64,000 nt of DNA from an uncultured Desulfuromonas sp. (GTDB lineage: Bacteria; Desulfobacterota; Desulfuromonadia; Desulfuromonadales; Desulfuromonadaceae): assembly GCF_963676955.1 (NCBI RefSeq), contig NZ_OY781461.1, positions 196,001 to 260,000 on the forward strand, in the 5' to 3' direction. The translations under genes and the position numbers were made by a program. A model generated the notes under the pieces. It was not told the DNA's origin. It did not search any database and worked only from the letters and a program-made list of their open reading frames with translations. The first letter of the stretch is position 1. Every line of letters begins with the position of its first letter. This document shows, in pieces, positions 8,964 through 18,158 of this stretch.

Positions 8964-11225
8964 TTAGCAACGTTGGTGATTACAATGGAAGAGAGCTTTC
9001 TTGTTGGTATTCACCTTAAAGCGACACCAATCAAACAGCAGGGTGTCGTCACGTGACAGGGGCGTGTCCGGGTCGGTAACGACATTGCCGAGGTCATCGT
9101 AACCGTACTGAATGCCAGCTTGTTCGGGGTCGGCGTCAATGGGGCTTAAATCGCCGAGGATATCGCGGCTTGTTTGCGGTGCTTCGGTGGCGGTTGTAAA
9201 GCCGTCATCTTCGACCGTGAGATTCAACGTGTTGAGGACGGCGTAGTCCATTTCGTTGCCGTCGGCGTCCACGGTGATGACCGTCGCCGTTACGGCAATG
9301 TTGCCATCGGCGGAGAGTTCGCCCTGCTCAAGCAGGGCAAAAGAAAAGAGGGTTTGTCCGTCGACGGCGTCGAGGGTGATTTCACCATTGACGAAATCGA
9401 GCTGTTGTCCTTCGTACACCAAGGTCAACTGACTGCCATCAACGTTGCCGGAAACCTGAATGACGATTTTATCTCCGGCGGATAACGCCTGGTTCACTCC
9501 GAGGCTGAAACTTAAGGAGCCCCACTCGGCCAGGGTTGCGGAGAGATCATCGGCGATGTAGTTCTGCAGGGTGAAGGGATTGGTGGTATTGAGAGCCAGC
9601 GCGGCTTCGAAACAAAAGGTCAGGTTAATACCGAAGCGTTCGAAAAGTTGATTCGGGTTACTGATGTCGTTGATGCTGATGCTGTTGGTGGTGCCGGTCG
9701 TTGCCCCATCCAGAAGAGAACCGGTGATCAGCACGGTTTCGGTCAACGGATTCCACGCGTAAGTAAGACCGTTGGTTGAATCGATGAAGGTATAGAGCGT
9801 CTGGGAGCTGTTTGAGTAATACGATTCAATTGCCGTATTGAGCAGATCCAAATTGCCGACGGTGATGTGGTTGGTGTCGGCGTCGGAGTTTTCCGTATCG
9901 GTGATGGTGTCCTGGCCACTGCCGGGATTGTAAAAGTAGGTGTCAGCGCCCTCGCCACCGTAGAGGGTATCGTCCCCGACGCCTCCTTCGATATAATCAT
10001 CTCCACCTTTGGCATAAATAGTGTCGTCGCCTCCCATGCCGTAGATGTGATCATCGTTGTCCATTGCACTGATATAGCGACCTTCATCATCACTAAAAAT
10101 ATACTGTGCAAAATCCAATAAAGTTTCTCGTTCCCCAACCATGATGGACGTGCCGGTTGCTGTATCAATATAATAAATAGGGGAATCTTCGTCAGAAGTT
10201 GCGTTTTCAGTAAAGAGATAATATAAGAAATCAGCTCTGTCTTGCAGATAGCTATCGCTGTACCCTTCAGGGTCTACCACTTGATAATTATCGCTTTCCT
10301 CATAAAAAGGTACTAAGTTCACCAATGATGAAACAACTCTAACTCTTTCCTCTTCAGAACCATTCAGGGCTTCATCCTGCAATTCCTCCGCTGTCCAGTA
10401 GGCATAATTATAAATATCGTGGGTGGTGTTCCCATTCACAACCACCTGAAAATCACGGGCGTGATTTTGCAAAATCAAGACAATGGTATCTTTATATTCA
10501 CTTGAAGTTTCATACAGGGATTTCAGATCAGAGCATGAGACCCCATCGAAATAATAGATATTTTCGTCTGCAGTATTGACATACTTGATAATAAGGTTAT
10601 CTTCCGTTGACTCCACTTTCCAATACGAGGCATTGGCAAGATCATATTGCTCCCAAACATTTGCAGCCCACCCCAAGTCCGCCAGAAAGGAATCGCGGGG
10701 TCTCAGGAAAGAACTGAGCTCCCCATAAATGGTAAATTCATATTGGCCAGTATCCTCATCTATAACCATTTTAACAGTAGGTCCAATTAGAACATCCCAG
10801 GTTTCATCCACCAAATAATCCATCGTCAGCGCAGCTGAAAAACCTGCGACTATTCCAGCGCCGACAATAGCGAGTGTCCCAGCACCCATTCCTGCGGCTA
10901 TAGATGCAACGATTCCTGACGCTGCATTACCGACAAAGTAACTGGCTAAAGCCATTGCTATGGCCTTAGCGGGATTCGGATCCTCGGCGTAGTTCATCAC
11001 CGAATCTGTAATAATCGTTGTCTTTCCAACGACAATTTTTAATGCCGTCGAATCTGCCGCAACATTTGAAATTACTTCGCCAAAATTAACCGCAAACGCG
11101 GCAATGAGTGTCGCCGATTTTGCCGCATCAATCTCATTGACACCATGGTCTATCAACCAGGCTTTAATCTCTTCATAGAGCTCAGGATTTTTTGCCGCCA
11201 CTTCATTTTCAAGAATATCACTCAT
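8964..11225 (-). CDS. RTX cassette protein T3 with Gly/Ala-rich hydrophobic domain
   Basis: 753 residues, ATG at 11225. Residues about 85-135 (AIAMALASYFVGNAASGIVA onward) form a glycine-zipper-like hydrophobic region, resembling membrane-inserting toxins. It is followed by a soluble region similar to that of T1 (VESTEDNLIIKY), RTX nonapeptides at about 388-430 and the shared module. It then keeps 17 residues (LGNVVTDPDTPLSRDDT) that T2 and T4 lack, before the common tail (LLFDWCRF... to HCNHQRC). Like T2 it is C-terminally short compared with T1 and probably not secreted as it stands. The start overlaps I3 by 8 nt. Toxin function is inferred from the fold-like features and from the coupled partner gene. 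Confidence 0.8.
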   Translation of the reverse strand: MSDILENEVAAKNPELYEEIKAWLIDHGVNEIDAAKSATLIAAFAVNFGEVISNVAADSTALKIVVGKTTIITDSVMNYAEDPNPAKAIAMALASYFVGNAASGIVASIAAGMGAGTLAIVGAGIVAGFSAALTMDYLVDETWDVLIGPTVKMVIDEDTGQYEFTIYGELSSFLRPRDSFLADLGWAANVWEQYDLANASYWKVESTEDNLIIKYVNTADENIYYFDGVSCSDLKSLYETSSEYKDTIVLILQNHARDFQVVVNGNTTHDIYNYAYWTAEELQDEALNGSEEERVRVVSSLVNLVPFYEESDNYQVVDPEGYSDSYLQDRADFLYYLFTENATSDEDSPIYYIDTATGTSIMVGERETLLDFAQYIFSDDEGRYISAMDNDDHIYGMGGDDTIYAKGGDDYIEGGVGDDTLYGGEGADTYFYNPGSGQDTITDTENSDADTNHITVGNLDLLNTAIESYYSNSSQTLYTFIDSTNGLTYAWNPLTETVLITGSLLDGATTGTTNSISINDISNPNQLFERFGINLTFCFEAALALNTTNPFTLQNYIADDLSATLAEWGSLSFSLGVNQALSAGDKIVIQVSGNVDGSQLTLVYEGQQLDFVNGEITLDAVDGQTLFSFALLEQGELSADGNIAVTATVITVDADGNEMDYAVLNTLNLTVEDDGFTTATEAPQTSRDILGDLSPIDADPEQAGIQYGYDDLGNVVTDPDTPLSRDDTLLFDWCRFKVNTNKKALFHCNHQRC
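9042..10185 (-). repeat. Shared C-terminal module, copy in T3
   Basis: Matches 541-1685 of T1 along its length, including the left edge with the cgtgacagg variant and the right edge in the region encoding YIDTATGTSIMVGERETLL. This makes T3 the best-matched recombination partner of T1. Confidence 0.9.
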
Positions 11226-12552
11226 CGTTACCCTCCATTTGCTCTTCTAAAATTTTAATTTCTTTCCAATAATTCGCTTTCATTTCATGTTCTACTTGTT
11301 GCTCCACTGTCCGGCCCCGATATGTGGCTTGTGATTCATAAGAGCGATTATCTTCTTTGCCCGCAGCGATCTGCCCACAAAAGTGCTTAATCACATATTT
11401 GGTTGATCGCGCAGCAGTTCCTTCTATGACAGCCTCATATAAATATTGTCCCTGATGGCCCAGTCGATGGTAAACCGCTCGGCCGTCCGGCGGATTCGTA
11501 AATTCCTGGCGCGCAGCGAGATATTGGCGTACGGATGGATTGTCACAGTTGAAACGGCCTGCATAAATCTCCCCCTGAATCAGATCCGGCAACTCCAACA
11601 ACAGCGTGGCCTGCCGTAGGAGCTCAATTTTAGGGTGCGTGTTAACAAGGGTTCTGGAGGAGGGAGCGCGCTGCCATTTCTCCTTCAGTTCGGTGAGCCA
11701 CTGCACCAGCAGACGAGACCGTTCAACATGTTCAGGAAGTTGTGCCATACGCTGGTTTGAGGCCACTTTTTTGCCGCTGTAAAAGCCTTTGTGCAGTGTG
11801 TAGTTGAAGGCCAAGGCGGGAAAATCACGATAATAGTGTTCGACCTCCATCTGGTGGTCGGCAAAGGGCTTGGTGGCCATAGTCTCCAGACAAAACCACC
11901 ACTGGTCGAGCAATTTGACGGTTTCTGGTGAGGGTTTATGGCTGGGAGAGATCAGGGCACGGCGGGTTTTAAAGGTGTAGTGGTAGTGAAACCAAGTATT
12001 TTGCCAGACGGCAATCTCGGCGTCATTGTCGGGAAGGTAATGTGTCCCCCAGCGATAGATCAATTTCTGGAGCAGGTCGGCAGGATACATCACCGGGATT
12101 TGCGGATGGATTACAAGCGTCATGACCCGCCGCACCCCATTGAGAACCTGTCCGGCGACCCAATACTGCTTAGCTTTCCAGTGCGCATTGTCGCCAAGAG
12201 CCCAGGTAGCGTACTGTGTGGTATAGAGGGTCAGGTGAGATACAAGAATGAACAGGATAAAAGTACTACGCACTTTGGGCCGGGCGAGGCATTGCCGAAT
12301 CTGCTGGCGCGTTACTTTCATGGGCACAAAGCGCGTATTGCTGCGAATAAAGGCGATCAACCAGATTGCGCAGTAGAGGCCGACGAGCAGATAGGTTGTT
12401 GCCAGGGCAATGATCACGCCAAGAAGAAACAGTGAGCACAGCAAGTGAAGAACGGCACCGCGCGTGACTAGTGCTAGCACCAAGAGCGTTCCGCCGCTGA
12501 TGAGGAGTCGTTTTTTTGAAAAAAAGGGGAGCTTGTTACAAAAATAATCCAT
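11218..12552 (-). CDS. Membrane partner protein I3 (candidate immunity protein for T3)
   Basis: 444 residues with about three hydrophobic helices (15-33, 36-70, 95-113) and a long polar C-terminal region. Homologous to I1: both have the (K)AK.Y(W/F)VAGQ motif, the LIY...YLP block, and DFPAL with HKGFY. Overlaps T3 by 8 nt (ATGAGTGA), copying the I1/T1 junction. First gene after promoter copy C. I infer an inner-membrane immunity protein against a membrane-inserting toxin domain; no direct sequence proof exists. Confidence 0.75.
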   Translation of the reverse strand: MDYFCNKLPFFSKKRLLISGGTLLVLALVTRGAVLHLLCSLFLLGVIIALATTYLLVGLYCAIWLIAFIRSNTRFVPMKVTRQQIRQCLARPKVRSTFILFILVSHLTLYTTQYATWALGDNAHWKAKQYWVAGQVLNGVRRVMTLVIHPQIPVMYPADLLQKLIYRWGTHYLPDNDAEIAVWQNTWFHYHYTFKTRRALISPSHKPSPETVKLLDQWWFCLETMATKPFADHQMEVEHYYRDFPALAFNYTLHKGFYSGKKVASNQRMAQLPEHVERSRLLVQWLTELKEKWQRAPSSRTLVNTHPKIELLRQATLLLELPDLIQGEIYAGRFNCDNPSVRQYLAARQEFTNPPDGRAVYHRLGHQGQYLYEAVIEGTAARSTKYVIKHFCGQIAAGKEDNRSYESQATYRGRTVEQQVEHEMKANYWKEIKILEEQMEGNDE

Positions 12553-12633
12553 CTCGCAGCCTATCTGTTAAAAAATCTTCAAACCTATCAAGCTCGTTCC
12601 ACTCGGTTAATCAGGCAAAAAATAGACATGCCG

Positions 12634-12661
12634 ATAATAACAATCTGTTAATATGCGTCAA
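12634..12661 (-). promoter_or_regulatory. Array promoter repeat, copy C
   Basis: TTGACG (12661-12656), 16-nt spacer, TATTAT (12639-12634), minus strand. The surrounding block (12626-12786) is nearly identical to copy B. It should drive I3 and T3. Confidence 0.65.
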
Positions 12662-12861
12662 TAAATATAATTATTTTTTATATTTATTTAACTGAATACA
12701 GATATCAGAAATGCGTATTGCGCAAGAAATCAACCAGGGAAAAATCGGAGAGGGAGAAGGTAAAGTAAGGAGGTGTTAAACTGCGGTTAGCGCCGTTGGT
12801 GATTACAATGGAAGAGAGCTCCCCTGTCGGTGTTCACCGTAAAGCGACGCCAATCAAACAG

Positions 12862-13696
12862 CAGGTCATCGTAACCGTACTGAATGCCAGCTTGTTCGGG
12901 GTCGGCGTCGATGGGACTCAAATCGCCGACAATGGTACGGGTTGTTTCCGACGTTTCGGCGGCGGTTGTAAAGCCGTCATCTTCGACCGTGAGATTCAAC
13001 GTGTTGAGGACGGCGTAGTCCATTTCGTTGCCGTCGTCGTCCACGGTGATGACCGTCGCCGTTACGGCAATGTTGCCATCGGCGGAGAGTTCGCCCTGCT
13101 CAAGCAGAGCAAAAGAAAAAAGGGTTTGTCCGTCGACGGCGTCGAGGGTGATTTCACCATTGACGAAATCGAGCTGTTGCCCTTCGTACACCAAGGTCAA
13201 TAGACTGCCATCAACGTCCCCGGAAACCTGAATGACGATTTTATCTCCGGCGGATAACGCCTGGTTCACTCCGAGGCTGAAACTTAAGGAGCCCCACTCG
13301 GCCAGGGTTGATGAGAGATCCTCGGCAATGTAGTTCTGCAGGGTGAAGGGATTGGTGGTATTGAGAGCCAGCGCGGCTTCGAAACAAAAGGTCAGGTTAA
13401 TACCGAAGCGTTCGAGAAGTTGATTCGGGTTGCTGATGTCGTTGATGGTGATGCTGTTGGTGGTGCCGGTCGTTGCCCCATCCAGAAGAGAACCGGTGAT
13501 CAGTACGGTTTCGGTCAACGGATTCCACGCGTAAGTAAGACCGTTGGTTGAATCGATGAAGGTATAAAGCGTCTGGGAGGTGTTTGAGTAATACGATTCA
13601 ATTGCCGTATTGAGCAGATCCAAATTGCCGACGGTGATGTGGTTGGTGTCGGCGTCGGAGTTTTCCGTATCGGTGATGGTGTCCTGGCCACTGCCG
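12862..13696 (-). repeat. Shared C-terminal module, copy in T4 (left of the IS)
   Basis: About 830 bp differing from the T1 copy at only a few positions by eye. The remainder of the module lies beyond the IS at about 14995-15120 and there follows the T2 type. Confidence 0.9.
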
Positions 13697-14994
13697 GGTA
13701 GTGTTCAAAATTCTGTGTCATTTCGGTATTATTGCTAAAAGCAAAGGAATGACATATGACTAAGCCAAACATCCCCTTCGATATGGACGCCGCCTTACAG
13801 GCTCTGCGTGAAGGCAAAGACCTCACGGGTAAAGATGGCGTTTTAACACCATTGATCAAGCAACTCACCGAAGCAGCCATGCAAGCGGAGCTTGACGCGC
13901 ATTTGGACCAGGAAGAGACGCCAAACCGCAAGAATGGCTCATCTTCCAAAACAGTCAAATCCGTCTCCGGCAGCTTTGAGCTGGACACACCCAGGGATCG
14001 CGCGAATACATTCGAACCGCAGTTGGTGAAAAAGCATCAAACACAGTTAACCGATGAGTTGGAGCGCAAAATCATCGCGCTGTTTTCTCTCGGCACCAGC
14101 TATCAGGACATCCGTAGCCACATTGCCGATATGTACGGTATCTCTGTCTCCAACGGCACCATCAGCGCCGTAACCGATAAGCTGTTACCCGAACTACAGG
14201 CCTGGCGTGAACGCGATCTGGAGCCGGTTTATCCGATTCTTTGGCTCGACGCAATTCATTACAAGATCAAGGAGAATGGCCGTTATGTCAGCAAGGCCGT
14301 CTACACCATTCTGGCTCTGAACATTGAGGGCAAGAAAGAGCTTCTCGGTCTCTATCTTTCCGATCAGGAGGGCGCTCATCACTGGTTGAGCGTCCTGACC
14401 GATTTACACAATCGTGGTGTGGAGGATATCTTGATCGCCTGTGTCGATGGACTCAAGGGCTTTCCCGAAGCCATCGAAACCATCTACCCGCATACGGAAA
14501 TCCAGCACTGCGTGATTCATCAGATCCGCAATTCCATCAAGTACGTGGCCTCTAAAAACCAGAAAGCCTTTATGGCGGATTTGAAGTGTGTCTATAAGGC
14601 TGCAACCCTCAATGCTGCCGAGATCGCCTTGGATGAACTGGACGCCAAATGGGGCGACAAGTATCCAATGGTGATCAAGTCCTGGCGTAGTAAATGGCCG
14701 ACGTTGTCCAACTATTTCAAATATCCAGCTGACGTCAGAACCGCGATCTACACGACCAATGCCGTCGAAGCGGTTCACCGGCAGTTTCGCAAACTGACCA
14801 AAACCAAAGGCGGATTTGCCAACGAAAACAGTTTACTGAAATTGCTCTATGCGGGCATACTCAAGGCCAGCGAGCGGTGGACGCATCCCATCCAGAACTG
14901 GAATCTGACTCTGGCTCAGCTGACGATCCATTTTCCAGACCGACTCGAAAAATACCTCAGTCTATGACGCTGACACAGAATTTTGAACACCCTC
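13697..14994 (+). mobile_element. IS256-family insertion sequence in T4
   Basis: 1298 bp by my boundaries. Ends carry inverted repeats with a perfect 20-bp core (GTGTTCAAAATTCTGTGTCA). The flanks share cactgccg (13689-13696 and 14995-15002), an 8-bp duplication as usual for IS256. The perfect direct match extends to 11 bp, so the exact ends are uncertain by a few bases. Confidence 0.9.
13756..14967 (+). CDS. IS256-family (mutator type) transposase
   Basis: 403 residues, close to the usual family length, apparently intact. The DDE triad can be placed in WLDAIHYK (first Asp), ACVDGLKGFPEAI (second Asp) and TTNAVEAVHRQFRK (Glu). It moves the surrounding element by a DDE transposition reaction. 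Transcribed against the host gene T4. An intact transposase plus an intact target duplication supports recent insertion. Confidence 0.95.
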   Translation: MTKPNIPFDMDAALQALREGKDLTGKDGVLTPLIKQLTEAAMQAELDAHLDQEETPNRKNGSSSKTVKSVSGSFELDTPRDRANTFEPQLVKKHQTQLTDELERKIIALFSLGTSYQDIRSHIADMYGISVSNGTISAVTDKLLPELQAWRERDLEPVYPILWLDAIHYKIKENGRYVSKAVYTILALNIEGKKELLGLYLSDQEGAHHWLSVLTDLHNRGVEDILIACVDGLKGFPEAIETIYPHTEIQHCVIHQIRNSIKYVASKNQKAFMADLKCVYKAATLNAAEIALDELDAKWGDKYPMVIKSWRSKWPTLSNYFKYPADVRTAIYTTNAVEAVHRQFRKLTKTKGGFANENSLLKLLYAGILKASERWTHPIQNWNLTLAQLTIHFPDRLEKYLSL

Positions 14995-16419
14995 CACTGC
15001 CGGGATTGTAAAAGTAGGTGTCAGCGCCGTCACCGCCGTAAAGGGTATCGTCCCCGACGCCTCCTTCAATATAGTCGTCACCGGAATAACCATAGATGGT
15101 GTCATTGCCGGCCATGCCATAAAGACGGTCAGATACGTTATCCCCCTCAATTGCATCCCCGACCCCACTACCAAAAACAATTTGGTGATTAGTCGCCTCT
15201 ATGCCATCACCATCGATTTTTAGCAGCAAAGGACTCCCATTCCCTAGATCGGTGTAGTCCCAGTCCCCCGAAATATCAGCATCGATTTCATCACCATAAT
15301 CGGTGCTCGTGACATCATAATGAATCTTCCAGTTCAGCATCTCGGCCCGATCAGCAATCCAGTTATCACTGAGCTGGCCGCCGTTGCTGGCCAGGTCCAG
15401 CTCACCACCAAGATTGCGTGCACTATAATCAATGCCTTCCACAACCATATAGCGTAACTGTAACAAAGCGTACCGAGCAGCTAAGCCGGAATCATTATCC
15501 AGCAATGCCTGATCAGCAATGCTGGACACACTGACAACGTCATCCCCATAGTCAGTGAGCCCGATCGCATCTCCAATAGCTTCAGCATTACCCAGATGAT
15601 TCGTACCACCAGACGTTGTCAACCCCGGCAAAGGCTCGTAAGGCAACCCCTTGTCATCATAAAGCTCTGCTTTTGCCGCTTCCATACCCTCCTGCCCCCG
15701 ATTAGTAAATGTGATCAGCAGGGCATCACGAAAAGTTTGCGGAAGGTTCTCCCATTCGTCGCCATAGGCCCCATTGTCTATAAACCATTGCTCCGCTTCC
15801 TTTAAATAGATGCCATAAAGCTTGGCGGTCAATTCTCCATCAGGCTTCATCAAATCTTCAACAAGTAACGCATAGTCGTTAAGGTAAGACGTCAGGCCCA
15901 GCGCCGCATATTCCGCCTTGTTGGCATACTTCACAACGATATCGATGGCAGTAGCGATTTTGAAATTACCCAACCCGACATCAATCAGTGCCGGATTCAT
16001 GATCTTATCGGTCGCTCCGGGCTTGCCTTCGAAGGTGATGGCCGCGTTGTAATACGCCTGCCATTGCTCGTGCGTCCGAGTTGTGCCCAGTTCGGCAGCA
16101 TTGGCAGCAAGCCATGCAGCAACCCCGCTCGTACCACCCGCGAGGGCAAGGGGAAGCGTTGCGATGGCCACGGCAGGATCGAGTCCCGACTTGGCGTAGA
16201 TATCAAGTGCTTCATCTTCCCAGTTGTAGGCGGTGTTCTCCTCCGCCATCGCCCCGGCAATGGCGCCAGCGGAAATGCCAAGAATGCTTGCAGTACTATT
16301 AATAGTTTCCTTTGCTGCATCAATGAAATCAAAAGCTGCATCACTATAGGTTTCGTTGGTGGCGCCGTTCAGATAGGTGATAGTTGCCATGGGCAAGTCC
16401 TCCAAGAATTGGTAAAAGG

Positions 16420-17181
16420 TCAATGTCGACCGTTGCACATGCGGATAAACCATTGCGGTTCAATCTGCCGATACACACATTCGAAGCCTTTCCAGTTGCT
16501 GGGCAGTCGGTTGAGGGTAGGAAAAACGCGCGCGCTGTATTGCCAAGTCGCCACACCTTCCTTCTCGTGAAAAACGGCACCGTGAGCACCCTTGCCAACT
16601 ATACTGAGGGGGCCAAGCAACGTCTCGTTCTCGACTCTGGGAACTTCAGGAAAGAAGACGTATTCCTTCCAGATCACACCATGAACTATAGTATTCCGGT
16701 AGTGTCTTCTATGATCAGTTCGCTCAGGGTGGTCAATTAGCGGCGTCGTTGCAGCTTGAATGTGCAGGGCACCGTATCGGTAAAACAGTTCAAATGAAAC
16801 GGCAGACTTCGTCTCTATATCCATTTTTATTGCCGTTTCAACCGAATACGGGTTAGGTAGCCAAGGAGTCGATCCAAGGTAATTCACTCTATCAACCCCC
16901 GCCCTCCTGAAGAGTTCCAAGGTATCGCCATCCTTAAACCAGAAAGAGGCATCCTTATCTGGAGGGCGAGGGTATTCGCGGTAGCGGCGCACGATTTCCT
17001 CAAACTCTGCCCGGTGCGCCTTGAAGTTTGCAATCATCTCTTCATCGCTCGGCAGCGGGTTGAACTTCCAGGAATAGTAGTACAGCCCCAAGACGAGGCC
17101 TAAACAGCAAAGTGTCGTTAGAATGCCCTGAACATATCTCGATTTTCTGGAAGTCATTTTGTGGTCATACTTACATCCCAT
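16420..17181 (-). CDS. Membrane-anchored partner protein I4 (candidate immunity protein for T4)
   Basis: 253 residues from the ATG at 17181 (GAGGTGAAAA before it); an alternative start at MTSRKSRY is possible. One N-terminal helix (about 18-36) is followed by DEEMIANFKAHRAEFEEIVRRY and a soluble domain, suggesting a protein anchored in the inner membrane and facing the periplasm. Close paralogue of I5 (18159-18920), which likewise precedes a T4-like toxin start. The stop lies 29 nt before the T4 start. The first codons overlap the end of the small LprI-like pseudogene. No named family recognised. Immunity role inferred from the matched pairing of I4/T4 with I5/T5. Confidence 0.75.
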   Translation of the reverse strand: MGCKYDHKMTSRKSRYVQGILTTLCCLGLVLGLYYYSWKFNPLPSDEEMIANFKAHRAEFEEIVRRYREYPRPPDKDASFWFKDGDTLELFRRAGVDRVNYLGSTPWLPNPYSVETAIKMDIETKSAVSFELFYRYGALHIQAATTPLIDHPERTDHRRHYRNTIVHGVIWKEYVFFPEVPRVENETLLGPLSIVGKGAHGAVFHEKEGVATWQYSARVFPTLNRLPSNWKGFECVYRQIEPQWFIRMCNGRH

Positions 17182-17439
17182 TTTTCACCTCACAACAGTC
17201 CGAAGGCTCACCCATTATCCACTTTAGCCGCTGTTAATCAGTGCTCTGTTGCAAAACTGAAGAACAAGTTTGGCCTGGAGAGAGCTTCAAACCAGCCAGT
17301 TCAACATTCGTGCGGGCATCATTTCAACCGCGATTTTCGCATTGGCGCAATCGAAGCTGGGGCCTTGGGAACAGGCCCATGAAGAGCAGAGCAACAACAG
17401 CAGGTACGTCAGAGTAGCGGTTTGAATCTTCGGCATCAT
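17171..17439 (-). pseudogene. Small secreted LprI-like gene, frameshifted
   Basis: Begins MMPKIQTATLTYLLLLL with a signal peptide and CSQGPSFDCANAKIAVE. Compared with the copy at 18910-19131, one base is missing (ATGATGCCCGCACG against ATGATGGCCAGCACG) and a TAA replaces a Pro codon further on. It therefore stops after about 50 residues. The intact frame would end by overlapping the I4 start. LprI/DUF1311 members inhibit lysozyme. Confidence 0.65.
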
Positions 17440-17471
17440 TTTAACCTCAATTAGTAAAAATAGACATGCCG

Positions 17472-17499
17472 ATGATAATAATCTGTTAATATGTGTCAA
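17472..17499 (-). promoter_or_regulatory. Array promoter repeat, copy D
   Basis: TTGACA (17499-17494), 16-nt spacer, TATCAT (17477-17472), minus strand. The -35 is the strongest of the five copies. Drives the LprI-like pseudogene, I4 and T4. Confidence 0.65.
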
Positions 17500-17564
17500 T
17501 AAATATAATTATTTTTATATTTATTTAACAGAACACAGACATAAGTATTGCCAATTACAGACAT

Positions 17565-18039
17565 AAAGGGGACAGGCTAGAATGGCGCTAGTTTAAGAGA
17601 TTTCTCAACAAAGTTAAGGGCTCTGTACATCAAGCAGTCCCAGAGTTTTTCCGGGACAAGCTGTTATAATTTCAGGCAGTTGGGGTGTTCGCATTTAGAC
17701 CTATGGACAGTTCTGTTTTTACTCAAATGTTGCTTAAACTAGCGCCATTCGGGACAGGCTACTTTTCCGCCTTCCTCGCCTTCCTTTCGGTCTCAAGTCC
17801 AAACATCCTAAACAGCTTCCCTTGTCTTTCATCGCTGCCGAATGGCGCTTGTGGCTGATCATTCAAGAGCACGCCCAACCATCCCGGCGGTGACGGGATT
17901 TCGCTCGACATAGCGAGCAACCGTCAACAAGTGCTTATCGTCTTGAACCATTGAGAGCTTTTGTATCTCCCCTGCCAGAGATGCCCACTGCTGCTGAATG
18001 CCGATGATAGCGTCGTTCATAAAGTAGCCTGTCCCCTTT
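17565..18039 (-). mobile_element. Remnant of a REP-associated tyrosine transposase (RAYT) element
   Basis: Bounded by an inverted repeat of AAAGGGGACAGGCTACTTT (left copy split by the MITE, right copy 18021-18039). Inside, 17859-18020 on the minus strand encodes MNDAIIGIQQQWASLAGEI followed by HLLTVARYVERNPVTAGMV, typical of the C-terminal part of Y1/REP-associated transposases. The catalytic N-terminal part is missing. The element has replaced the body of toxin T5. Confidence 0.7.
17580..17750. mobile_element. 171-bp MITE nested in the RAYT repeat
   Basis: Perfect 18-bp terminal inverted repeats: GAATGGCGCTAGTTTAAG at 17580-17597 and its complement at 17733-17750. Flanked by an 11-bp direct repeat gggacaggcta (17569-17579 and 17751-17761). 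No coding capacity. The parent transposon is not in the window. Confidence 0.8.
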
Positions 18040-18045
18040 GTCCCC

Positions 18046-18138
18046 AGATATATCCTGCTTCCAGTCAAAAACATAACCAAACGCCTCATCCTTGTATGTT
18101 TCATCAGCTGCATCCGTCAAATAAATTACTGATGTCAT
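18046..18138 (-). pseudogene. Stub of RTX toxin gene T5
   Basis: ATG at 18138 behind AGGAGG, 20 nt after the I5 stop. The 31 codons MTSVIYLTDAADETYKDEAF to WKQDIS align with the start of T4 (MATITYLNGATNETYSDAAF). The frame then runs into the RAYT remnant. All of the effector domain and the shared module are gone. Confidence 0.75.
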
Positions 18139-18158
18139 TTCCACCCTCCTAACTCTTA

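Larger units (their letters stand above)
12787..16390 (-). pseudogene. RTX cassette gene T4, interrupted by an IS256-family element
   Basis: Starts at the ATG at 16390 (MATITYLNGATNETYSD) behind a GGAGG ribosome site. It reads to the insertion near 15003, resumes at 13696, and ends at 12787 with the common tail. Removing the IS and one 8-bp target copy restores a continuous 765-residue frame, so inactivation is recent. The N-terminal domain is unrelated to T1-T3. Its stretch IDVGLGNFKIATAI and TFRDALLITFTNRG reminds me of muramidase-like effectors, but I cannot confirm this. RTX repeats and the shared module follow. The first residues align with the T5 stub (ITYLNGATNETY against VIYLTDAADETY). 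The N-terminal fragment may still be translated into a few IS-encoded residues. Confidence 0.85.

Noticed and set aside
541-15120. Possible CRISPR array or simple tandem repeats in the RTX genes
   Set aside because: The short repeats are coding Asp/Gly nonapeptides in frame, without spacers of constant length.
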